This document shows positions 33,655-41,401 of a stretch of 64,000 nucleotides of DNA, piece after piece. A model generated the notes under the pieces. The model was given only the letters and a program-made list of their open reading frames with translations, ran no database searches and had not been told where the DNA came from. The stretch comes from Sutcliffiella sp. FSL R7-0096 (lineage in GTDB: Bacteria; Bacillota; Bacilli; Bacillales; Bacillaceae_I), in contig NZ_CP152003.1 in the NCBI RefSeq assembly GCF_038595065.1, positions 724,001 to 788,000 on the forward strand, given 5' to 3'. The number at the start of each line of letters is the position of its first letter. The stretch's first letter is position 1. Both the position numbers and the translations under genes were made by a program.

Positions 33655-34598
33655 AGGGAAACGACCTCCTTCTTTTTTTCACTGATCATTTTCATAAAGA
33701 CGTCATCAAGAGTTGGCTTACGGAACTGAACACTAGCCGGCTCCACCCCAATGTGGTGCAAGTCATTCAATAAAACTCTTAATCTCTCACCTGATCCATC
33801 CGTGTTTACAGAGAGACGCAGCTCACTTTTTTCAGCGAAAGCCCCTATACCCACGTGCTCCTCAGCTTTGGCAAAATCATGCTCATTTTCAAACTGAAAT
33901 ACTACTTTCTCTTCGCCAACAAGACGTTTCAACTCAGCTGATGATCCTTCTGCAACGATTCGTCCTTGATTTATCACTGCTATATGGTTTGCGAGCTGAT
34001 CTGCTTCCTCTAGATATTGGGTTGTTAAAAATATGGTTACTCCATTATTTGCTAAGTCCTTTATAATACGCCACATGTTCATTCTGCTTATTGGATCCAG
34101 GCCTGTCGTGGGTTCATCTAAAAACACAATTTTAGGAGAACCAAGAAGGCTGATAGCGATATCCAATCTTCGCTTTAATCCACCTGAATAGGTTTTTACA
34201 GGACGTTTGGCTACTTTTATCAGATCAAATTTCTCCAGTAGTTCCTGAGTTTGTTGTTTTGCATCAGCGCCCCGGAGATGATTTAGTCTGGCCATCATGT
34301 GCATATTTTCTTCTCCGGTCAACAGTTCATCGACGGCAGTAAATTGCCCGGTAAGACTGATTAACTTGCGTACCGACTTCTTTTCTGACCCACAATCATA
34401 GCCTGCAACCTTAGCAATCCCTGCATCTGAACGAATCAATGTAGATAGGATCTGGACCGTGGTGGTTTTACCTGCACCATTTTCTCCAAGTAGTGCAAAG
34501 ATAGAACCTTCATTCACCTGAAAGGAAAGACCATCAAGAACAATTTTCTCGCCATAGGCTTTCTTCAATTGATCAACGGAAATAATAGGTGTATTCAA
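33651..34598 (-). CDS. ABC exporter ATPase (DrrA-like)
   Basis: This 315-residue ATPase has Walker A GENGAGKTT, signature YSGGLKRRLD, Walker B IVFLDEPTTGLDP, and the H-loop equivalent replaced by Gln (LTTQYLEEAD), which is typical of DrrA-type drug exporters. The last 70 residues are the DrrA C-terminal extension. It is the first gene of the exporter operon, controlled from the TTGACTGA palindrome just upstream. Confidence 0.92.
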   Translation of the reverse strand: MNTPIISVDQLKKAYGEKIVLDGLSFQVNEGSIFALLGENGAGKTTTVQILSTLIRSDAGIAKVAGYDCGSEKKSVRKLISLTGQFTAVDELLTGEENMHMMARLNHLRGADAKQQTQELLEKFDLIKVAKRPVKTYSGGLKRRLDIAISLLGSPKIVFLDEPTTGLDPISRMNMWRIIKDLANNGVTIFLTTQYLEEADQLANHIAVINQGRIVAEGSSAELKRLVGEEKVVFQFENEHDFAKAEEHVGIGAFAEKSELRLSVNTDGSGERLRVLLNDLHHIGVEPASVQFRKPTLDDVFMKMISEKKKEVVSL

Positions 34599-34631
34599 AC
34601 TAACACTACCTTTCTAAGAGCTTGTTTATGA

Positions 34632-34648
34632 TTGACTGAATCAGTCAA
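34632..34648. promoter_or_regulatory. TetR-type operator before the ABC exporter
   Basis: TTGACTGAATCAGTCAA is a perfect 17-base palindrome about the central A. It lies just after a minus-strand promoter-like TTGACA (34677-34682) and TATCTT pair, so a bound repressor would block the exporter operon. The TetR gene is the next gene on the same strand. Confidence 0.75.
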
Positions 34649-34737
34649 TTTAAAGATAAATGAAAACCCATCCATTGTCAATCAAAAAAATGGGATGGGA
34701 AGATGAATTTATATTGTATAAAATTTTATAGGGTCAG

Positions 34738-35337
34738 TTAACGTACAGTGAACATTCTCAATATCAAATTTACTTTGTGATCAAGGTTTTCGCTCCAATA
34801 ACTATGATCTCCTTCCATTAGGACACCTGTTATAACCGTTAAGAATAAGCCTAATAATTCCTCTGGGTCGTCCTCGATTATATCGCCGTCACTTTGTGCC
34901 TGCGAAAATAGGGGGTAAAGCTGTTGGATATAAGTGGAGCCTTGTTTTTCAATCATGTCACTGGTAGCTTGGGGCACGGCATCTTTGGCACGCATGACAT
35001 GTTGAATGACCCGAAATGTATCACTGTTCCCTTCTGACAGGGCAATTTTAGTAAAGAGTCGAATCTTCTCTATGGCAGAATCATTGAGATTGGTTATTTC
35101 ATCCAACAATTCATTCGTTCCGGCAGTTGCCCATTCAAGGCTTGCATGTAACACCTCTTCTTTTGATTGAAAATAATGATACAATAAACCGTGGCTTACA
35201 CCAGCTTCTTTGGCAATGACACTAATTTTAGTTAGTTTGATCCCGTTTTCCGAAAAAACCTTAATGGCCGCAGCTAATATTTGTATCTTTCTTTCATGAC
35301 GCTTTTTTTCAAGTTGTTCTTCACTTAATGGAGCCAT
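34738..35337 (-). CDS. TetR-family transcriptional regulator
   Basis: This 199-residue protein has the TetR HTH within its first 60 residues: ILAAAIKVFSENGIKLTKIS, then IAKEAGVSHGLLYHYFQSKEE. The C-terminal ligand domain is variable, as usual. It lies 139 bases before the ABC exporter operon on the same strand, separated by a promoter and the palindrome at 34632-34648. It probably represses the exporter until a ligand binds. Confidence 0.9.
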   Translation of the reverse strand: MAPLSEEQLEKKRHERKIQILAAAIKVFSENGIKLTKISVIAKEAGVSHGLLYHYFQSKEEVLHASLEWATAGTNELLDEITNLNDSAIEKIRLFTKIALSEGNSDTFRVIQHVMRAKDAVPQATSDMIEKQGSTYIQQLYPLFSQAQSDGDIIEDDPEELLGLFLTVITGVLMEGDHSYWSENLDHKVNLILRMFTVR

Positions 35338-35412
35338 TAAATCAAATCTCCTCTTTGTTATTTTCTTTATTTTAGCATAACAGAAGACGTCGGGGAAAAG
35401 GCCAGGCTATCT

Positions 35413-35732
35413 GAAGTTGCCACATAAAGATTGCATAGGCTGCCGATAAACTTGTTGACGAAACTGCCAATGCCATTATGAAAGCTTCTATTCTATTATC
35501 CAAAGCCTTGAAACACCTTTACCAACCAGACGGTATTACCATTAACCAAAATGGAGGGGTGTTTAATGAATTGACTCATTACCATATGCATGTGGTGCCG
35601 AGGTATGAGGGGCAATGGTTTGGGGATTTTTATAGTGAGGAAGCAGTGGGTGAAGTGAATGTTATGGAATTGGAGCGGGTTAGGGGGAGGATGGTTGAGG
35701 TAATTGCTGAGATTATTAAAAGTTCTCTGTAG
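35413..35732 (+). pseudogene. Truncated duplicate of the HIT gene
   Basis: Bases 35461-35732 match the 3' two-thirds of the HIT gene at 24858-25138 at roughly 85-90 percent by eye, including HYHMHVVPR and the EAVGEV ... VRGRMVEV tail. Before it, 35413-35450 matches the first 12 or so codons (GAAGTTG ... GGCTGCCG), but about 140 bases between them are missing, and TAA codons lie in this stretch. The largest open frame (35478-35732) lacks the first conserved HIT block. It is an internally deleted copy. Confidence 0.75.
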
Positions 35733-35824
35733 TTATGAGGAGTTATTTACTTAAAATGGAACTTTTTTATTCCTAATCCGTATGTTACCTATATCACTTC
35801 CACTAAGAAAAGGGGTACATACAC

Positions 35825-36127
35825 ATGAAAAAGCTCTTTCTCTATTTTTTCTTAACTTTAGTAGTCTTGCTCGGTATTATCTACATGATCTCCCACCTTT
35901 TTGACTTTCGATTTAGTAATGTCGCATTCATTACAGGCATTGTCGCTGCCTTTATCACGTATAGTGGTGGTGCTTCTAAATTTGGAGCAGCCACTGTAGC
36001 GGTTCAGTATTTAGGGAAATATACTCCATCTTCTAATGAAGAAAAGAAAAGTTACATAAACCCCTTTTTCCTTGCATCATGCTCTATACTTCTTGGATGC
36101 TTTGCTTCTTTCTTTTTCTTTTATTAA
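35825..36127 (+). CDS. Small membrane protein, unknown function
   Basis: This 100-residue protein has three transmembrane helices (LFLYFFLTLVVLLGIIYMI, VAFITGIVAAFITYSGGA, and FLASCSILLGCFASFFFFY) with a polar loop YLGKYTPSSNEEKKS before the last. The ATG lies about 8 bases after AGAAAAGGGG. It may be a DUF3899-like protein, but this is not certain. It ends just before a hairpin at 36145-36179. Confidence 0.6.
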   Translation: MKKLFLYFFLTLVVLLGIIYMISHLFDFRFSNVAFITGIVAAFITYSGGASKFGAATVAVQYLGKYTPSSNEEKKSYINPFFLASCSILLGCFASFFFFY

Positions 36128-36144
36128 ATCCAAACCTAAAAACA

Positions 36145-36179
36145 AACAAGCATGAGGTGATAAAAGTCTCATGCTTGTT
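36145..36179 (-). terminator. Terminator of the Lsa-type gene
   Basis: AACAAGCATGAG at 36145-36156 and CTCATGCTTGTT at 36168-36179 form a perfect 12-base-pair stem. On the minus strand it runs into TTGTTTTTAGG. It may also serve the plus-strand gene that ends at 36127. Confidence 0.75.
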
Positions 36180-36189
36180 GCTTGCAACC

Positions 36190-37668
36190 TCACATTTTTA
36201 CCGTCTTCGTCGCTATTTTCTCTTGAAACGTTTGGTCATGCTCGACGAAAATCATGGTGGGCTGGAAGGTCTGGATCAGTTCTTCGATTTGCATACGGGA
36301 GTATACATCAATGAAGTTTAATGGTTCATCCCAAACATATAGGTGGGCTTTTTCACATAAGCTCTTTGCGATAAGCAGCTTCTTTTTCTGCCCGCCTGAA
36401 TAATGGCCGATATCTTTTTCGAACTGTATCCTGTCAAAATCCATTTTTCGCAGGATGGATTTGAATAGTGTCTCATCGAGCTGATGTTCCTCAATGAATT
36501 CTGCTAGCATCCCCTTTAAGTGAGAGGTGTCTTGCTGAACATAGGAAATGATGAGATTGGACCCGGCATGAATGGTGCCGGTATGTTGAATGTCATCTCC
36601 TAGGATCAGTTTCAATATACTGCTTTTCCCGCTGCCATTCTTTCCATCTAATACGATTCGATCTCCTTGTTCCACCTTGAAGCTTATCGGTTCATTCACT
36701 GCCTGGCCGTCATACATAATAGATACGTCCGTCAATTGAAGGAGCTCATTCGTTTTCGGTTCTAATTGCGTTAATTGTAACGAATCCATTTTTTCCACGT
36801 TCTTTAAAAGCTTTGATTTTTCCTCGATTGCTTTTTGCTGTCTAGCCTCAAGGTTCTTAGAGCGCTTCATCATTTTTGCGGCTTTATGTCCGACAAACCC
36901 TTTATCTAGTTTCGATCCGGAGTTGGTTGTTCCGTTCTTGGAGGCTTCCACTCGATTTGACCAGCCTGCTGACTGTTTGGATGCCTGCTTTAAACGGCCA
37001 ATATCCTTTTGCAAGCGTTCGTTTGTCGCTTCTTCATGCTCCTGCTGGCGGTCAAAGTTCAACTTCCAGGAAGTATAATTGCCGCTTTGCACCTCGATAT
37101 TGGCCTTGTTTATCGATAAAATATGATCCACGCAGCCATCCAGGAAGTTACGGTCATGGGATATCAAAATAAACCCTTTTTTCTTCTTCAAATAACTAGA
37201 AACCAGCTTTCGTGCTTCCGTATCTAAATGGTTCGTTGGCTCATCAATTAATAAAAATTGACCTTCCTTTAAGAATAGCGCAGCCAGCAGAACCTTCGTT
37301 TGTTCCCCATTTGATAAGGTGTCAAATGGACGATACATGACCTCTGCCTCGACATCTAAATAGGCAATCTCCCGAAGAAACTCCCAATCCTCTGCCTGCG
37401 GGCAAATTTCCTCCAGCACCTCATGGGTATCTTTACTTTTATCCTGTACCGGATATGGAAAGTAATTAAACTCGACGGCACTAGAGACCTTCCCGCTATA
37501 TTCAAACTTTCCTAATAACAAATTAAAAAAGGTTGTTTTCCCACGTCCATTTCTGCCGATGAACCCGAGCTTCCAATCTGTATCAATCTGAAAGCTCACA
37601 TCCTCAAAAATAGGATCAAAGCTGCTTGGATAAGAAAAAGTTAATTGTTGTACTTGTATCATTGACAT
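36190..37668 (-). CDS. Lsa-family ABC-F ribosome-protection protein
   Basis: This 492-residue protein has two nucleotide-binding domains and no membrane segment: Walker A GRNGRGKTT and GKNGSGKSS, signatures LSNGEQTK and YSGGQKKK, and Walker B FLLIDEPTNHLD and LYVWDEPLNFID. A long helical linker (about 205-300) carries the interdomain antibiotic-resistance motif region. Length and sequence strongly resemble Lsa(B)-type proteins. Such proteins displace lincosamides, pleuromutilins and streptogramin A from the ribosome. ATG 37668 follows GGAGG by 8 bases. A leader with hairpins precedes it. Confidence 0.88.
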   Translation of the reverse strand: MSMIQVQQLTFSYPSSFDPIFEDVSFQIDTDWKLGFIGRNGRGKTTFFNLLLGKFEYSGKVSSAVEFNYFPYPVQDKSKDTHEVLEEICPQAEDWEFLREIAYLDVEAEVMYRPFDTLSNGEQTKVLLAALFLKEGQFLLIDEPTNHLDTEARKLVSSYLKKKKGFILISHDRNFLDGCVDHILSINKANIEVQSGNYTSWKLNFDRQQEHEEATNERLQKDIGRLKQASKQSAGWSNRVEASKNGTTNSGSKLDKGFVGHKAAKMMKRSKNLEARQQKAIEEKSKLLKNVEKMDSLQLTQLEPKTNELLQLTDVSIMYDGQAVNEPISFKVEQGDRIVLDGKNGSGKSSILKLILGDDIQHTGTIHAGSNLIISYVQQDTSHLKGMLAEFIEEHQLDETLFKSILRKMDFDRIQFEKDIGHYSGGQKKKLLIAKSLCEKAHLYVWDEPLNFIDVYSRMQIEELIQTFQPTMIFVEHDQTFQEKIATKTVKM

Positions 37669-37676
37669 ATTTCATT

Positions 37677-37708
37677 CCTCCTTTGTATATCACTCGCTTC
37701 ATACAAAG
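37677..37708 (-). promoter_or_regulatory. Hairpin next to the Lsa-type gene ribosome site
   Basis: On the minus strand, CTTTGTAT and ATACAAAG form a perfect 8-base-pair stem whose second arm abuts GGAGG at 37677-37681. Such a stem can mask the ribosome site until a stalled ribosome on the leader opens it. Confidence 0.5.
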
Positions 37709-37726
37709 TCGGTATATCCATCTCGT

Positions 37727-37873
37727 CTACTCTGCTCCGTATAAGTGTGATGGAGTATAACGACCTATACGGAGTACTTCATGCGTAACCTCCCGCTCCA
37801 TAGACATACTATCTCCCCCTTTCCAGAAAATAAAAATCCCTCCATACAATGATGGAAGGATGTAGAAAATCAT
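37727..37873 (-). CDS. 48-residue leader ORF before the Lsa-type gene
   Basis: On the minus strand, ATG at 37871-37873 opens a frame MIFYILPSLYGGIFIFWKGG that ends TPSHLYGAE with TAG at 37727-37729. An internal ATG at 37805-37807 with GGGGGAG just before it could make a 26-residue shorter form (MSMEREVTHEV). Drug-responsive ABC-F genes often have a leader peptide controlling them. It could also be a small membrane protein. It lies 58 bases before the Lsa-type start codon. Confidence 0.45.
   Translation of the reverse strand: MIFYILPSLYGGIFIFWKGGDSMSMEREVTHEVLRIGRYTPSHLYGAE
37826..37861 (-). terminator. Intrinsic terminator (attenuator) before the Lsa-type gene
   Basis: On the minus strand, ATCCTTCCAT and ATGGAGGGAT pair over 10 base pairs (one G-T) around a 6-base loop and run into TTTTTATTTT. 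It lies between a possible promoter (TTGCAT/TATAGG near 37940-37970) and the resistance gene, inside the leader ORF, so translation of the leader could control read-through. Confidence 0.6.
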
Positions 37874-38747
37874 ATTTAAAGTCGCTAATAGTATAAACAT
37901 CGAACCGACTTGTAAAAATGACCAGACTAATCCTATCCCCTATAAAACCGCAAAATATTAACATGCAAAGGTTAAGAATTAGAGAATCATTAGTATAAGG
38001 TCAGTCCTTTCTTAATTGTCATTTATTCTACTATAGGATAACATGAATACCCACCATTTGCATCTCCCTAATTTCAGGAAGTTGGGTAGAGGGGCTGGGC
38101 CTTAATTCTTTAATAGAGGAAATACACTCACTAACTTCACTTACCGCCTTTATACATCCTCAATCACTAACTATTCGAATCATCAATTCTCTCCTTTAAA
38201 GTCTGAATGAGAAGGTTTCCTATTTTCGCTTAAAGATATTTTTATAGGTCAAACATTCCGATTTACAAATTTATGTAGGGATTTTTCCAAACAGGTCGAA
38301 ACGTGATAGTTATGTGTATACAGTTTTTGTGAAATATTGCTGGATCTTCAAATCTATGTCACTATCTTAACAGCAAGCCAGGCATGCTCACCGGTTCAGC
38401 TCTTAGAAAATATTTGAGCTATGAAATTATTTTTTCTGGATTTATGGTCAAAATACCTTGAACAAAATACAAAACAGTTGGAGTAAATACACCCCACCCA
38501 AGTAGCATATCATATGGAATACCATTGCAGGATGAAAACCAAGGAATTGATCCAACTGTATGGAAACCGATGGACTTGATTCACCATCCAATGTGGAGAT
38601 GTACTCTTTCACCACTTCATACACTTTTTGGGTTGAGAGGACAGGAACGCTGGCCCGTCACTCCTTTAAAGTGTGAATGGGAAGGTTTGCTATTTTCGCT
38701 TATTATAGGTCAGATCTATGTAGGAATTTCTCAGAACATAGGTGTTG
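37874..38747. other. Long non-coding stretch with a direct repeat and decayed genes
   Basis: No intact gene is seen. Two copies of a ~45-base unit, each CTCCTTTAAAGT-x-TGAATG-x-GAAGGTTT-x-CTATTTTCGCTTA, lie at about 38192-38235 and 38660-38702, with further similarity (ATAGGTCA ... TTATGTAGGGATTT) beyond. On the minus strand each unit ends in AAAGGAG before a broken frame: one reads MIRIVSD, a stop, then SEVSECISSIKELR; the other reads VPVLSTQKVYEVVKEY, STLDGESSPSV, QLDQFLGFHPAMVF. These look like duplicated promoters of two dead small genes. Confidence 0.45.
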
Positions 38748-38804
38748 TTGACATGAAACCTAAAGGTGTTATATACTCGGATACGTAACCAAATGGTTTC
38801 GTAT
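38748..38804 (+). promoter_or_regulatory. Sigma-A promoter and ArsR operator of the AHSA1/ArsR pair
   Basis: TTGACA at 38748-38753 and TATACT at 38772-38777 are spaced 18 bases. Directly after, ATACGTAACC at 38781 and GGTTTCGTAT at 38795-38804 form an inverted repeat with one mismatch. The site overlaps the expected transcription start, so the ArsR protein of the operon is the likely binder. Confidence 0.75.
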
Positions 38805-38828
38805 TTTTATGGAAAAGGAGAAATTTGA

Positions 38829-39248
38829 ATGGAGACATTACAAGATATTAAGCAAACAGTTATCTTTGAAGCACCTATACAAAAAGTATGGGCTAAGGTA
38901 TCAACTTCTGAAGGTATTGCGCTATGGTTTATGCCTAATGATTTTGAGGCTAGAGAAGGACATGAATTCCATGTACAATCCCCATTTGGTCCATCTCCAT
39001 GTAAAGTATTAGAAGTGGATGAACCAAACAAAATATCTTTTTCATGGGATACTGATGGATGGATCGTTTCTTTTCTATTAAAAGACCTGGGCGAAAAAAC
39101 AGAGTTTACATTAATACATGGTGGCTGGAAATCACCAGATACTGTTCTTCCAAAAGCAAACGAAAAGAGTAGTGTAATTCGTGAGAGAATGAATTATGGT
39201 TGGGTGGATATTGTTAATGAGCGACTTAAAAAGGTTGTTGAAGGATAA
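38829..39248 (+). CDS. SRPBCC/AHSA1-family protein
   Basis: This 139-residue protein has the START/Bet v1-like plan: [20 protein letters not shown] at the start, [37 protein letters not shown], and a long C-terminal helix with [13 protein letters not shown]. The family binds hydrophobic ligands; many bacilli have it next to an ArsR gene. It starts at ATG 38829 after AAAGGAG. The following ArsR gene begins at the base after its stop. Confidence 0.88.
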   Translation: METLQDIKQTVIFEAPIQKVWAKVSTSEGIALWFMPNDFEAREGHEFHVQSPFGPSPCKVLEVDEPNKISFSWDTDGWIVSFLLKDLGEKTEFTLIHGGWKSPDTVLPKANEKSSVIRERMNYGWVDIVNERLKKVVEG

Positions 39249-39566
39249 GTGACAGCAGTAAAGCATGATGTATTTCAAGCTATTGCTGACCCAACAAGAA
39301 GAAAAGTTCTCGGATTGCTTGCTAACAAAGAATTAGCTATTTCAGAAATAACATCTCATTTTCCTATTAGTCGTACAGCCGTAGCAAAACATCTTCATAT
39401 TCTCTCAGAAGCTAAATTAGTCAGTGGTAAAAAGGTAGGGAGAGAAAAGATTTATCAATTGCATCCAGAACCGCTAACAGAAGTAAAACAATGGTTATCT
39501 TATTATGAGCAGTTTTGGGATAACAAATTGTCAATCCTTAAACATATTGTTGAAAATGATGATTAA
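39249..39566 (+). CDS. ArsR-family transcriptional regulator
   Basis: This 105-residue winged-helix protein starts at GTG 39249, directly after the AHSA1 stop. It has FQAIADPTRRKVLGLLANKE, the HTH ISEITSHFPISRTAVAKHLH, and the wing KKVGREKIYQLH. No metal-binding CVC motif is present, so it is not a metal sensor of the ArsR/SmtB type but of the SdpR-like group. It probably binds the inverted repeat at 38781-38804. Confidence 0.9.
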   Translation: MTAVKHDVFQAIADPTRRKVLGLLANKELAISEITSHFPISRTAVAKHLHILSEAKLVSGKKVGREKIYQLHPEPLTEVKQWLSYYEQFWDNKLSILKHIVENDD

Positions 39567-39574
39567 CATATAAG

Positions 39575-39606
39575 AAGAGACATGCCAATGCGACATGTCT
39601 CTTTTT
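39575..39606 (+). terminator. Terminator of the AHSA1/ArsR operon
   Basis: AAGAGACATG at 39575-39584 and CATGTCTCTT at 39594-39603 form a perfect 10-base-pair stem followed by TTTCGTT. Confidence 0.85.
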
Positions 39607-39646
39607 CGTTATAGAACTTGCGTTGTAAATAGTTTAAAAGGTTGGC

Positions 39647-39669
39647 GGGTCGAGGAACCTGTCCCCTCG
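39647..39669. repeat. REP-like palindromic element, copy 1
   Basis: GGGTCGAGGAACCTGTCCCC reads as a small hairpin (CGAGG/CCTCG). A related copy with GGGTC-x-AGGAAC-x-TGT-x-CCC lies at 49445-49468. The element resembles short interspersed repeats seen in many Bacillus genomes. Confidence 0.4.
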
Positions 39670-39770
39670 CACCACAGTTCTTATTCTAATTTCACCCCTC
39701 TGGGAATAATCTGCAGTCACCCATCCCTTTAGCTTTCAATATACTGAATATGCTTTAGGGGGTGAGTGAG

Positions 39771-40520
39771 ATGAAGAAACTGTACCAAAACAATCCTTCA
39801 GATATGAAGTTGTTAGCACCTTGGCAGAGAAGGGCGCTGGAAAGGTTTGAGGTTAAGATGAAAGACAAAGAGAGGCCGTTTCCTTGCATACCTGCCACAC
39901 AAGGTTTTGCCATGAATCAGTTCCGCTATGGTTTCGCCGGGGACCCAAGAAGTGATAAAGCCATCGAAGAACTGGGGGAATTGCTGTCTATCTATACGGG
40001 CTCTGCCAAGAAATTTGGAAAATACACCTCACTTCTCGTATTCTTTGAAACTCCTTTTGAGATAAAAGAATCCCTTCCTACAGAACATTGGGAACAACTG
40101 TTTTGGAGACAGCTGAACGGGCTTACTCAAATAGATGAAATAGAATGGCCGACCCAGATCCCTTCCGACCCACATCATCCATTATGGGAATTTTGTTTTC
40201 ATGGGGAACGATTTTTCATGTATTGCGGAACTCCCTCCCATACAAACCGAAAAAGCAGGCACTCAGAGGATTACTTACTTGCCATTACCCCAAGATGGGT
40301 TCTGGAGGAATTCGGCAAGCAAGAAGAATACGCACAAAAAATCAAATCGCAGGTGCGGAAAAGAGTGGAAAACTATGACTCCATTGGGATACATCCAGCC
40401 CTAAACAGCTATGGAAACCCGGAAAACTATGAATGGAAGCAATACTTTCTCCATGATGACGATACGGCTCTATCTAAATGTCCGTTCCGTCGCAGTATAA
40501 AAGCAACCAAAAAAATATAA
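39771..40520 (+). CDS. YqcI/YcgG-family protein
   Basis: The product is about 249 residues. Family landmarks are FPCIPATQGFAMNQFRYGF, then FFWRQLNGL-type (LFWRQLNGLTQID), HHPLWEFCFHGERFFMYCG, and KCPFRRS near the end. Characterised relatives of this Pfam group (such as DcsA and GntA) are heme-dependent amine or guanidine oxygenases; whether this one is an enzyme is unknown. ATG 39771 follows AGGGGGTG; the GTG at 39762 lies in that site. It ends at a terminator. Confidence 0.85.
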   Translation: MKKLYQNNPSDMKLLAPWQRRALERFEVKMKDKERPFPCIPATQGFAMNQFRYGFAGDPRSDKAIEELGELLSIYTGSAKKFGKYTSLLVFFETPFEIKESLPTEHWEQLFWRQLNGLTQIDEIEWPTQIPSDPHHPLWEFCFHGERFFMYCGTPSHTNRKSRHSEDYLLAITPRWVLEEFGKQEEYAQKIKSQVRKRVENYDSIGIHPALNSYGNPENYEWKQYFLHDDDTALSKCPFRRSIKATKKI

Positions 40521-40521
40521 C

Positions 40522-40551
40522 GGGAAAAAGCGCAAATGTTGCGCTTTTCCT
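40522..40551 (+). terminator. Terminator of the YqcI/YcgG gene
   Basis: GGAAAAAGCGCAA and TTGCGCTTTTCC form a stem of about 12 base pairs with a 3-base loop, 2 bases after the stop codon. Confidence 0.8.
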
Positions 40552-40632
40552 GTGAGTAATGTAGCCAGGGAAAGTCGACTCCTTCTCCCTTTAAAGTAGT
40601 AAGGGAGTTTACGAATATAAACCAAAATGAAA

Positions 40633-41079
40633 TCACTCCTTAAGTTCCAAATAATAATGATAAAACTCCTCATCTCTCTTGTATCCATTTCTCTTATATA
40701 ATCTTTGAGCCACTTCATTGTCTGGTGCAGTTTCAAGCGTAATACTTTTAGCACCTGTTTCCCTAGCAAACTCTTTTGCCTTTTGTAAAAGGTTTTCTCC
40801 GACTCCATGGTTTCTCGCCTTTGCATCCACAAACATGTCATTCAATATCCATGCTTTTTTCATAGAAATGGATGAAAAGGTAGGGTAAAGTTGGGTGAAT
40901 CCGACATATTCATCGTTTATCTTTACAACGAATATTACAGAATCCTCATTTTCTAAACGATTTTTTATAAAGGTTTTTGCCCCTTCTAGATCGGATGCTT
41001 GTTGATAAAAAATGCGATACATATTAAATAAATATGAAACGCCCTCTAAATCTTTTATGGTAGCTTGATAGGTTTCCAT
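40633..41079 (-). CDS. GNAT-family N-acetyltransferase
   Basis: This 148-residue protein has VIFVVKINDEYVGFTQLYP, ILNDMFVDAKARNHGVGENLL as strand 4 and the CoA loop, and APDNEVAQRLYKRNGYKRD as motif B with the N-x-x-A-x-x-x-Y pattern. Small single-domain GNATs of this kind acetylate amines in antibiotics, spermidine or peptides. The substrate is unknown. It stands alone on the minus strand. Confidence 0.9.
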   Translation of the reverse strand: METYQATIKDLEGVSYLFNMYRIFYQQASDLEGAKTFIKNRLENEDSVIFVVKINDEYVGFTQLYPTFSSISMKKAWILNDMFVDAKARNHGVGENLLQKAKEFARETGAKSITLETAPDNEVAQRLYKRNGYKRDEEFYHYYLELKE

Positions 41080-41401
41080 TTGAAATTCTCTCCCTTCTTT
41101 AAGTTTAATTATATTTTATAGGGTGCATTATTTTAATTACATAATTTTTTGAAGGTTATTATAAAGTCAGCATTCGATTTTATTATAATAATAGAATATA
41201 ACCTAAATATTTAAGGAAATGTTTGGTTCACTTGATTTCGCGAAAACCAATACATATTCCTCATTCGGGAGTTATATTTTTGAATATTTAGTCAATTATA
41301 ACTATTGTTAATTCGCTGTAAGATAAAGTAAAATATTTCTAATCTTGTATAAAGCTTCTAAGAGTATTTTACATATAAAAAAACTAAAAGGAGGTTGGAG
41401 A
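41080..41401. other. Non-coding A+T-rich region before the secreted-protein gene
   Basis: An inverted repeat ATGTTTGGTT ... AACCAATACAT lies at about 41219-41252, with a 16-base loop. No gene is seen. The region should hold the divergent promoters of the GNAT gene and the secreted-protein gene. Confidence 0.35.

Noticed and set aside
38525-38788. Plus-strand frame of 87 residues before the AHSA1 gene
   Set aside because: It overlaps the repeated unit and the AHSA1 promoter, has no ribosome site, and the opposite strand shows better (though broken) coding text.
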